64,000 nt of DNA from Nelumbo lutea (lineage: Eukaryota; Streptophyta; Magnoliopsida; Proteales; Nelumbonaceae). The stretch covers positions 56,663,655-56,727,654 of the forward strand of contig JAKGHH010000005.1 in NCBI GenBank assembly GCA_022828595.1, read 5' to 3'. Positions within the stretch are counted from its first letter, which is position 1. Each line of letters starts with the position of its first letter. Below, piece after piece: positions 11,560 to 20,819 of the stretch. The position numbers and the translations under genes are program-made. Below the pieces are notes generated by a model, which saw only the letters and a program-made list of their open reading frames with translations, was not told the origin of the DNA and did no database searches.

Positions 11560-11955
11560 GGTTGCGTTTGGTTGCAATGCAAATGCAATTATGTACACTA
11601 CATATTTACCCTTTTTTCGGTTCATGAATGCAAACATGGTTCACATTTTAAACCGTTTTGCACTCATCTTGTTTGTTTGAAATCGGTGCAAAGTGTGGGC
11701 CCATCATTAAATGCTCAAAATATCTTATGCTCCAATGCCTAAACGTTTGTCAAAAAGTTAATTATTAAAAGAAAACAAAATTATATCCAAAAAATAGGTA
11801 CATTAATGCTCTCCTATCATAGTACAAAAGTGTTAGAAAATATATTTTTTATCTGATAATCATTACTTTTTTATATATCAAATAAACAACCACAAACGTG
11901 AACATGGGTACATAAATACCCTAGTTTGGCATTTGTATCACAAACAAACGGAGCC
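11560..11955. mobile_element. Tourist-like MITE (PIF/Harbinger type)
   Basis: The ends are inverted: left GGTTGCGTTTGGTTG and right, reversed, GGCTCCGTTTGTTTG. A TTA trinucleotide flanks both sides (11557-11559 and 11956-11958), the target duplication typical of PIF/Harbinger. At 396 bp with no coding capacity it is a non-autonomous copy. Alternative: an hAT MITE, but no 8-bp duplication fits. Confidence 0.65.
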
Positions 11956-12640
11956 TTAGGTACATCATGTATAATATTAATTAATTATCATATTAAAAAA
12001 AAGTAAGTGTGACATATCAAAATTATTTTTACATAGAAATATAAAAAAATATGGAAAAAATTGAACACATATATAATTTATATTTACACTACTATTAAAA
12101 ATATAAATAAGATTATGAAGCTTTCTTTTGATTATTTACTCTACAATTTAAATTGTAAATTGAACTACTATTTTTCACCTTATTCAATCCCTTATATTAA
12201 TCTTACATCTTTTGACGATTGAATAGAAAAAAAAAAACATCAAAAAAATAAAATATTATAAAAGGAAGAATCTAACCAAATAGGTAGATATGTCAATGAT
12301 ACTTGAAACTTCACAACTTGGTCCGATTATCACATATTTAGATGAAGTGTTTATATAATCAAATTTGAATTTTACAATTTACATCCAATTAATAATAAAA
12401 AACAAAAAACATATAAAAACCAAAAATCAAAACTATATTTTGTAGAACTTTTTAGATATATTATTACTATCCTTATGATCATTTACAATTATCACGTATT
12501 TTTACGTATACGATTATTATTATTTGTGAAAACTGAGAAGCTTATGATACACCCAACACAGACAAGATGGAATTAGAGTCCAGCCCATAATAAATGTATT
12601 CAAATGGGTATTAGGCCGGGCCAACCCATGTAGACCGCTA
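11956..12640. other. AT-rich stretch upstream of the SAP gene
   Basis: Mostly A+T-rich, with a faint copy of the Helitron family at about 12090-12220. Base composition changes sharply to G+C-richer sequence at about 12550, marking the start of the SAP promoter. Confidence 0.4.
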
Positions 12641-12705
12641 TCGGTCCAACATGCAACCCCACGTGCGAGCAGGCATGGTGATGATGGCATAATCATTGAC
12701 GTCGT
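12641..12705 (+). promoter_or_regulatory. possible bZIP sites upstream of the SAP gene
   Basis: A G-box/ABRE core CACGTG occurs at 12660-12665 and a TGACGTCG bZIP-type site at 12697-12704, in the G+C-rich region ahead of the SAP leader. Site II-like GGGCC words lie just upstream (about 12616-12623). Such sites fit the abscisic-acid and stress induction known for SAP genes, but function here is inferred only from the words and their position. Confidence 0.35.
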
Positions 12706-13524
12706 ACTTGTACACCTCGTCCCTTTCCTTACCGTTCGTTTGTTGTGCCCTGTATTTCGAAGAACGGCCGCGTCAGCTTTACGTTGCCATGGGCAGCGGG
12801 CAGGGGTGACCGCGAAACTCCAATTCTGGATACAATCTCCGCCTCCTTCCCGAACCCCAGTAGTTTTCCTGTGTAGCTTCGACTCTTCCGGGGAGAGGAT
12901 CTCTGATCTCTCCTCTCTTCCGATCTATCCCTACCGTCCATCTCCACAGATTGGTCCAGTCAAGATCACCTGAAATAAAGGAAGAGAAGAACAGAGGGGA
13001 TGGTGGAGATCATCGAAATCAGTCTGGTTCCATGACACCGACATCTTAAATTCAACTGTTGGATTCTCCTCGCGATAAAGTTTCGATTTTTTTCGTCTTT
13101 TGCTATTGCTTTTTCTGCTCTTTATTTACTACTCGATTAGGGTTTGAGAATCCAGAGATTTCGAGCTTCGGTTCTCGTCTCTGGATTGATTCCTCTGCTG
13201 GCTTCAGGTAGAAGATGGGGTTTGAAGCTGAATCAGCTCGAGTTCTCGTTTCCACTTCCGGTCATGGCCAGCGGTGAGGCATTTATTAATATCCTGGTTG
13301 GAAATTTAGCAGCTTTTATTTCTGTTTTTGGGTTTGTCTTGATTAGGGTTTTGGAGTTTTAAGGACTGCCTGTTCGTTATGTTTCTGGATTAATTCATTG
13401 GAGGATTGAATTTGTACCTTTGAATTGAAAGTTGTTTGGGTTTTTATTTTGCTGCTGGAGAGAGGAATTTAGAGTTTTTATTATTTGTTAGTCGATTGAG
13501 TTGGCTAGGGTTTTCTTCATCGAT

Positions 13525-14016
13525 ATGGAGCAAGAGGGGCAAAAGAGAGAAGTTGGTGAGAATGGATGTCAAACTCCAAATGTTCCGATTCTTTGTGCGA
13601 ACAATTGCGGGTTCTTTGGATCTCCCGCAACCAATAACCTATGCTCGAAATGCTACAGAGATTTCTTTCTAAAGCAATCCAAGGCTGTTGCTGCTCTTAC
13701 TGTAGTTTCGGAGAAGGTTGATGAATCTATCGTGGAAACAAAAGGTCAGTCTGGAGTTGGGCCAGAAGCTAAAGCTAGACTGGTTGAGGAAGGAACCACG
13801 TCTGGGGATCCCGGGAAGCTGCCTGCCAATCGTTGCAGCTTCTGTAAGAAGCGTGTGGGACTGACGGGTTTCAAGTGTCGCTGCGGCCAAACGTTCTGCT
13901 CTCTGCATCGCTACTCTGACAAGCACAACTGTCTCTTTGATTATAAGACTGCAGGCCAAGATGCAATTGCGAAAGCAAATCCTGTTGTGAAGGCCAACAA
14001 GATTGAGAAGATATGA
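13525..14016 (+). CDS. A20/AN1 zinc-finger stress-associated protein (SAP)
   Basis: The 163-residue protein is uninterrupted and of usual SAP length. Residues 24-43 form an A20 finger with Cys24, Cys28, Cys40 and Cys43 around CANNCGFFGSPATNNLCSKC. Residues 104-136 form an AN1 finger with Cys104, Cys107, Cys118, Cys120, Cys125, His128, His134 and Cys136. The C-terminal DYK.AG..AIAKANPVVKA tail is also typical. In plants such proteins act in the cytosol and nucleus as stress-responsive ubiquitin-binding or ubiquitin-ligase-like regulators, improving tolerance to cold, drought and salt. The ATG at 13525 is chosen because it gives the family N-terminus; the in-frame upstream codons look like leader. 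The coding region has no intron, as is common in SAPs. The 5' untranslated region probably begins between about 12750 and 12950 and may hold an intron ending near CTAG at 13506-13509. An AATAAA lies about 110 bp after the stop. I cannot assign the SAP number. Confidence 0.93.
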   Translation: MEQEGQKREVGENGCQTPNVPILCANNCGFFGSPATNNLCSKCYRDFFLKQSKAVAALTVVSEKVDESIVETKGQSGVGPEAKARLVEEGTTSGDPGKLPANRCSFCKKRVGLTGFKCRCGQTFCSLHRYSDKHNCLFDYKTAGQDAIAKANPVVKANKIEKI

Positions 14017-14785
14017 AGCAGATGGCGGATTAGAGAAATCTTGTAGCAGAATCATGATTTGCTAATGGGGGAGGTCATGAGGTCTTTTTGCTACATGAAT
14101 GATGGTATCAATTATTCAGATGCTTCTTGAAATAAATGGTTCTCTTGATGATAATTACTATCTCATTTTGTACAGTTTGGTTCTATGTTTTGTGTTCCAG
14201 TGCCATTGGAACTAAAAACTTTGGTTCACTTTGTATTCTCTGCTTCCTCTTGCAAAGTCTAAGTCTTAATATTGTGTACATCCCTGCCATGAGTTTGCAA
14301 CTCTAAGTCCACAAGTACTAGTTCAGTTCTCTTACCTTACTTGGTTGTTCATAACTTCATATATTATAGTATTTTGTGTTTGCCCTTCTTCAACTACATG
14401 TACTTGATAGTGTGATCATGTACTTGGAATACCAATAGTTGTCAAGTTTTATCATCCATTCCCTCACAAAAATTCTAGTGTCCCTAAGTTTTAATGAAAA
14501 CAGTAGCAAATATCAACTTACTTAGACTTTATTGATAATGAGTGCTTTCTTTCAAGTGTCTCCCTGTGCTACTTGCAGGGATACATGCATTAGAATATGA
14601 TCTTATTTCACTTGGATAAAGCTTCAGCTCCAGTTTTATTAGACTGACCTGGATTTATATGACTGACTTCACACGACTTTGTAATCTTTGATCAGTTGGC
14701 ATCTGATGAGGGAGGAGTAGAAGATCAATGTTTCTTCCTTTATTCGCTATTTAACAATCAACATGTGATGCACATATTTACTATT
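14017..14785 (+). other. SAP 3' untranslated region and downstream intergenic
   Basis: T-rich sequence typical of plant 3' ends; AATAAA near 14130 is a plausible polyadenylation signal. No other gene. Confidence 0.5.
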
Positions 14786-15230
14786 GTTTTTTTGAAGATA
14801 AATAAAGAATTAAATTTATTAATGAAACAGAAAAAGGAGGATACAACCAGGTGATAAGACGTCACCCAACCCAGGAAAAACTATCAACTTAACCCCTTAG
14901 ACCTTAAAAAAACAACCCTAAAATAATCAATTACATTTTGAGATCCCTACCCCAACCAAAACTGAAAAACCCAAGAAACACATAAAAACCTCCTTCCATT
15001 GAACTCATAAAAGCAAGCAAAACTGCTCACTCCCACCTAACCTTTTATCTCAACCTTAAAATAGAGACACCTACCGTGAACCCAGAAACATATTCTGACG
15101 AGACTCAAACATCACACTTTACTCATTTCTTCAGTGCTTCCGTTGTCTGAAACCAAACTTTCTTTTCTTTGTCTGAAACCAACCTTAAAATAGAGACACC
15201 TACCAGGCTTTCTTTGTCTTCTTCCCCTTG
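14786..15230 (-). mobile_element. possible retroelement 3' tail fragment
   Basis: TTTATTAATGAAACAGAAAA with following A- and C-rich sequence, read in reverse, resembles the transcribed 3' ends of LINEs elsewhere in this window (T-rich leader, TTAAT words, then A-rich end). No reverse transcriptase or RNase H residues are visible. A 24-bp near-exact direct repeat (AACCTTAAAATAGAGACACC and following bases) occurs at 15051 and 15182. Class uncertain. Confidence 0.25.
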
Positions 15231-18004
15231 CACTGTTTGATTAGTTTTCTGTCTTCTAAATCTCCTTACTGCATTAGGAATTCTCTCGGTTAAAAATGCG
15301 TCCCTGTCTGCATTGATCCTTTCTAATTCAAAAATTGCATTCTTTACTGTTATGGCTCCATTTGTTTCACTGTGAAGTACAGAAGATCTTCCATCTGTAA
15401 AATTTCAGTTATACATTTGGCCCTTGTATGACCAAAACCTTGTTTTATGTCCCTTATACATAAATGAATACAGCCTCAACTACTCAACTCAATAAAGGCT
15501 TGCCCCATCTATATGGTATCAACTACATGATGCCTGTTCTGCCATTCCATGCTGTTTAGTAACATATTTGTTGTTAAATTATGAACCTTCGTCCTCAGAC
15601 CATTTTTAACTACTTCAACCTATATACTTTTTGGCCTGCCCTTAGCTCATCTAGACCCTTCAACTTGCAATAGATAATTTCTCCTCACTGATGAACTTGT
15701 GCATATTTTGAGGATAATTTCTTTTTATGTTTAGGCATGGATTATGTAGATATTATAATTGTTTTCCTTTTTGTCCAACAACGGCTTCCATGTACATGTT
15801 AAGATGAATGGTGCTATTCAACCAGGTAAATATCTGAACTCTTTTCTATTCACAAAAAATCTAGGAAATTCAAGGTCCATTTTGGAATTTTGTAGCATAT
15901 GTATCAATCACAAATCAAAAGATTCAAAACCCGTGTGCAACACTTACTCTATCTGATAGGCTGATTTCTTGGCCTTTTTTGTTGGGAGGGGGAGAGGAGG
16001 TTAGGACAAGTTGACTGCTGAGAAAATGGATTAATGGATGCTGATGGTTTTATTGTTGGCCATACCTTTATCTTTTGATTATTCTCTTTAAAATGAAAGC
16101 TCAGCTTTTAGAAGTTCATGGCTGCCCTTAGTTCATTGCAACTTCATTACCCAAAATAAGTTTTAATATTTATTATTGATTCCAGAGCCCAACATTTATA
16201 TAGTACAACATGAATGATGTGATTTTTGCAGTGCAATCAGTTACAGAGACCCATGGAATCTGGGGTTGTAGAAGTATTTAATATTAATCACATGGGAATG
16301 TTCTCAATCATATTCACATAGTACAGCATATGCTGTAGCATGTATATGCCTGTATGGTTTTTGTCATGCAAAGCTTTCTATAATCTATTATATGTGAAAC
16401 ATAATAAAATTTTGCTTTTGCTTTTGATTCATTTCTTGTTCAAAGGCGTTAGTTGTGTTTATATGATTTGTTCCATTAATTGGGATTTGTCTTATTATAT
16501 CTTCTTATTTTACATGGAATATGCTCAACAGTTTTTGAAATAGGGACGCAAATTAGGTTGCCAGATTTGAAGAGTTTCAATTACACCAGACTCAGTCACT
16601 TAGGTTCAGACCCATTCAAAATTTAACAAATGCTCAACCCACGTGACTCAAGTTACACCCCAATTAGTACTGTTTTTTGTATCTCATTCCAAATAAGAAA
16701 GAAAGAAACCACCAATCCAATATTGATATATTTGCTTTGTATTTACCATGTTCTGGTCGAAGCAATTGAAAATTCTAAGTTTCATTGCATCTGAATTCTG
16801 AAGTGATTTGTACTGACAAGTTCTTCCTAACGTGCTTTATGCTGGCAAGAGACCCTATTGTCTGGGAAGTATAGGCTTGAACAAAGGGGATCAGATACTT
16901 GCTTTCTCTGACATGGGGTGTAACTTGTAAGTCAAAATTCTTTCCAGGATATATGAAGGTGGGAGTGTTACAGCAGCGTTTTTTTTTTCTCTTTTTGCAT
17001 GAAAAATTTCGAACCTCTGTGATAGTGAGAATAAAAGCTGAGAAAATGGAAACTTAGTTGAAGTGATGATGTTAAAGCCTCTAGCTAGGTGGCATATCTC
17101 ACCTGCAAGTAATTGATAGTCACCTTGTTATGCATGGGAAATCTCATAGGGAAAGAGAGGGGAGTTACGTGAGTTGAGTCAATGAGAATGGTGATATGGG
17201 AAGCAAAAGTTGAACCTAGGAGCCGATTAGCTCAACTCTCTTTTTTATTACAAGGATGAGTATTTGTTTCTTAGAAACTTGAGAATAATCAGTGCACTTA
17301 TTAATCTGTACCTGGACAAAAAGGGAAAAGAATCACTTTGCTCATACTTGAGAAGATGCCAACTATTGACTAGTGGTCAGGTGGTGGCCATTGAGGACCT
17401 GACCACCATGCAGCAATTTGGTTACTGCTAAAATCGATTCAAGCAAGCTACCTGGATATTGACATTGTAGAGCCCCATTGATCAGTTTGCCTTAGGCTTC
17501 ATTTTTCCCGGAGAAATGTTTCTCTGGAGGGTCCCTCCTTTTTAGGTCAAAGAATGATAGAGGGTTGATGTTCGAGGCTTTGAAGTTTGACATTGACATG
17601 TATTCCAACTTCCAAGTGCCAACCCATTGTCTAGACCCTATGATGTGAATCGTCCTCCACAAGATTATTTTTGCATTTTTCCAGATATATGCTAATTGAG
17701 AGTTTGAGACATTGAATCATGTTTGTCATAAGGCTGTGTTTGGTTCGAAATAAATGAAGGGGAAAGGAAAAGAAAGGAAATTGGGTCAAATACAGTAAAG
17801 GAAATTGGGCCAAAGGGCTAAAAACGGTTAGTTATGCATTGGACTTAGAAAGTCTAATTCTTCAAAGGGCTAACTGCTAGGTTTTAAGTTTAAACACATT
17901 TATTAGGCACTTGGTTGATTCACATTAGAGAATGGAGGGTGAAGCATTCTTCAAAGAATGAGACAACCTACTCAATGTATTTGATTGGGACACTTATAAA
18001 TGTA
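15231..18004. other. intergenic stretch without recognisable genes
   Basis: No coding region that I can support. The composition is ordinary plant intergenic with T-rich runs. A GTGTTTGGTTCG word at about 17735 resembles the end of a Tourist-like MITE, but no partner end was found. Confidence 0.4.
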
Positions 18005-18360
18005 CTAGTAAGTATATACGTGTTTTGCATATGGCAATTCTAGATAATGATAATGATAGTAATAATATATCCACAATTTTCTATAAATTTTATGTATATA
18101 TTTTTTGTTTTCATATTTTATATTTTTTTAATTAGAAGAGATTAAATGAGGTGAAAAGTAATAATTGAAGTTATATTTTGAACCTTACAATTAAAGATGG
18201 ATTAAATACATAAATATGGGCTTTATATTAGCTATTAAATCTAACACTCAAGCTATAATAAAAAATGACTGTTGTACCCTTTCTCAAATAAAGAAATATA
18301 AGGTAATTTTAGTCAAAAAAAACTTCTACTTCACATTCACACTTTTATATATAGTATAGA
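18005..18360 (-). mobile_element. small non-autonomous Helitron
   Basis: Read on the minus strand it starts TCTATACTATATATAAAAGTG immediately after an A (complement of 18361). It ends ...ATATGCAAAACACGTAT, a short imperfect hairpin, then ATACTTACTAG followed by T (complement of 18004). A 5' TC, a 3' CTAG, a subterminal hairpin and insertion between A and T are the defining Helitron features, and no target duplication is expected. At 356 bp it has no Rep/helicase gene. A truncated relative is at 10813-11065. Confidence 0.65.
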
Positions 18361-18385
18361 TAAAACACTTGACAAACAAGATTTA

Positions 18386-18598
18386 GGGTCCATTTGTTTT
18401 GTGGGAATAAATCAGTTGGGTCGGATCAGAATCTCATTTCTATTCCTGTTGGAATGGCATTCCTCCATTTCCATTGGGAATGGGAATTCATTCCAGTCAA
18501 TTCTGATTTCGATTTTAAGTCCAGCCTGAACCAAACAGTTGAGGGGGATAGATAATTTTGATTTCAATTTCAATTCCAACTACGAACCAAACGGACCC
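18386..18598. mobile_element. Tourist-like MITE with TTA duplication
   Basis: The ends GGGTCCATTTGTTTTG and, reversed, GGGTCCGTTTGGTTCG form an inverted repeat, flanked by TTA on each side (18383-18385 and 18599-18601). The 213-bp body is full of GGAAT/ATTCC words that can fold back. Confidence 0.7.
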
Positions 18599-18749
18599 TT
18601 AGTAAATTAGTCTCCATTGATACATATTACCATTAGGTGATGGATTGAAGTTTTGGTAAACTTCTATCCAAAACCAGGAGCAGTGAAGCTGTTAGTGGAG
18701 ATTGTCCATCTCTCGCTAATCTCTATCTAATGATTTTGCACGATATTAG

Positions 18750-19028
18750 GGGTCTGGAATCGGAATCAGAATGGGTTATTCCGATTCCAACTATTTGGTT
18801 GGGCGGAATCGGAACCCCATTCTCATTCTTGCTGGAAAGTCTGGAATAACATTCCCTCATTTGAGGGAATGGCCATTCCTTGATCCCTGTCCCTCCCTTG
18901 GGAATGAAATCTCATTCTAATTCCCGTTTCCATTATTGTATGAACCAAACAGATTATAGGAATAAAGTCATTCCGATTCCGATTTCCAATGATTTTGATT
19001 CCAATTCTGACCACGAACCAAAACGACC
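18750..19028. repeat. second, diverged copy of the GGAAT-rich Tourist-like family
   Basis: It shares the internal GGAATCGGAATCAGAATGG, CATTTGAGGGAATGGCCATTC and right-end ACGAACCAAA(A)CG(G)ACC words with its neighbours. The left outer end is missing or altered. Confidence 0.55.
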
Positions 19029-19261
19029 TTGAAATGTTTAAAAATGACCCATGTTCTTTTTTTTTTTAGCGATAACAATAATCTTTACTAATAAGATTTG
19101 TGAAATTTTAATTATAGAAAGGGGGAGGTAAACTATAACTCTCCAACAACAAAAATGACCCATGTTCTTTTAGTTATAGTGCTAACATCAGATGTTATAC
19201 AATATGGATCCAGAGCTCTGCTCTCTTCCTAGTTAAAAAGGGGCCATGACTCTAAAGGGTT

Positions 19262-19550
19262 TGTTTGGTTCATTGGGAATAGAGGTCTGGAATTGGAATT
19301 AAAATGGTCCAATCTGATTTTAACTATTTGATTGGGAAGAATCAAAATCTCATTCCCATTTTTGGTGAAATGAGATTCTTCCATTTGAGGGAATGATCAT
19401 TACCTCCCCCTCCCTTGGGAATGAGAATTCATCCCATTTGATTTTGATTATTATTTCTGTGTAAATCAAAGAGACAGGAGGAATAGACCATTCAAATTCG
19501 GATTCTGTTGAATTTTTATTCCAATTCTGATTCTGACTGCAAATCAAAAT
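19262..19550. repeat. third, diverged copy of the GGAAT-rich Tourist-like family
   Basis: It begins TTTGTTTGGTTCATTGGG, carries TCTGGAATTGGAATTAAAATGG and CATTTGAGGGAATGATCATT in the same order as the copy at 18750, and fades out near CAAATCAAAATCC. Confidence 0.5.
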
Positions 19551-20214
19551 CCAAATTTGATTTGTTTTTATTTAAACTTGCATTGGATCTTATCCATCAT
19601 ATTTATATTGGACTTGAATGAATTTGGATTGCAATTGGATATTGAAATGATATATTAATATTAATAATTAAACTAGAATGGTCAAAGTATTATAAATTTT
19701 TTATAAGTGAAAATATTATACATTATTAATAAAATGAAATAAAAAATCACTTTTATATTATATTTCACGAACAATTTGAAAATAACTTGTTTGAAACTTG
19801 AAACTATGAACATGTATATCTATTTAAATCAAATTTAGTTGAGGTGGATCCGTATTTGATTTAGTTATAAATGGATCAAGTTCAATTACTTTATTTTCTG
19901 GGCCGTGAAAAGGGACACCGCTGTGATCACATTCGGTAAGCACTCAATAGATGTTAAGGGTACATCCCACCGTGGCGCCTCACACCGACTTTACAGGAAC
20001 ATTCCACCGTGCATTAGAAACATTTCCTCTGGTATGTACTGTGAATTTCGCTAGTGTGTGAAGTGTCAGAAAATTTTCTGACTGCTTATTCAATGTGTTC
20101 ATCTCATTTACCTGACCTAATCTATATTCTTAGAAAATCCGATGGATTCGATTTCGAACAGTATCCGATTCGAATCCCATCCCACCGTTGCATCCCTGGT
20201 TTGGTATGGTCCGA
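19551..20214 (+). promoter_or_regulatory. upstream region of the carboxypeptidase gene
   Basis: AT-rich to about 19880, then richer in G+C. No sharply defined promoter motif. The sequence just before the 247-bp duplication is single copy. Confidence 0.35.
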
Positions 20215-20710
20215 CCGTCCGATTATAAAGTTCCCAAATTTCAAGCCAATTGCTCGGGCCGAGATAGCGAGGACCTGGGCGAGTGAACCTATCAAACCAG
20301 ATATCAATTGGACCGGGACTGGATTCACTGTTTGACCCATCATGTTCTCTCCGCCGAGAGCTTTTAATTGAGAAATGCACTCCAGGGCCCCTCCCGACCG
20401 AAGCTCAGGAGCACTGGTTTCGGACTTCAATGGAGATCTTGTTCTCTCCTTCCTTCTATACCCGTCCGATTATAAAGTTCCCAAATTTCAAGCCAATTGC
20501 TCGGGCCGAGATAGCGAGGACCTGGGCGAGTGAACCTATCAAACCAGATATCAATTGGACCGGGACTGGAGTCACTGTTTGACCCATCATGTTCTCTCCG
20601 CCGAGAGCGTTTAATTGAGAAATGCACTCCAGGGCCCCTCCCGACCGAAGCTCAGGAGCATTGGTTTCGGACTTCAATGGAGATCTTGTTCTCTTCTTCC
20701 TTCTATACCC
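20215..20710 (+). repeat. 247-bp tandem duplication spanning the 5' region and first codons of the carboxypeptidase gene
   Basis: The two units start at about 20215 and 20462 with an exact offset of 247 bases, and they differ at only a handful of positions. Each contains the same leader, the ATG and the first 11 codons, through CTTCTATACCC. The first unit therefore carries a decoy ATG at 20430, whose frame leaves the signal peptide after Thr11 and stops at 20582. The second unit carries the ATG (20677) that continues into the real exon 1. Confidence 0.9.
20430..20582 (+). other. decoy upstream open frame in the first duplication unit
   Basis: The first 11 codons duplicate those of the carboxypeptidase (with Pro for Ser at position 7), and the frame then runs into duplicated leader sequence for 39 more codons. 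Because 247 is not a multiple of three, this frame cannot read into the true exon 1. If transcription starts upstream of 20430, this would act as an upstream ORF reducing translation from 20677. If it starts in the second unit, it is silent. Confidence 0.5.
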
Positions 20711-20787
20711 TCTTTCTTGCCTTCTGCTTTTTCTCTTTGGCTAGTACTGCAATAGCTAGAGGCGGGGAACAGGCTTCAAGTTTTTCA

Positions 20788-20819
<32 letters not shown>

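Noticed and set aside
12729..12973. Open frames on both strands in the SAP leader region
   Set aside because: They overlap G+C-rich promoter/leader sequence and show no domain; the SAP frame downstream explains the locus.
20054..20627. Several 60-100-codon frames in both directions upstream of the carboxypeptidase
   Set aside because: They arise twice because the 247-bp segment is duplicated, and they show no protein similarity; only the copy of the first 11 codons is meaningful.
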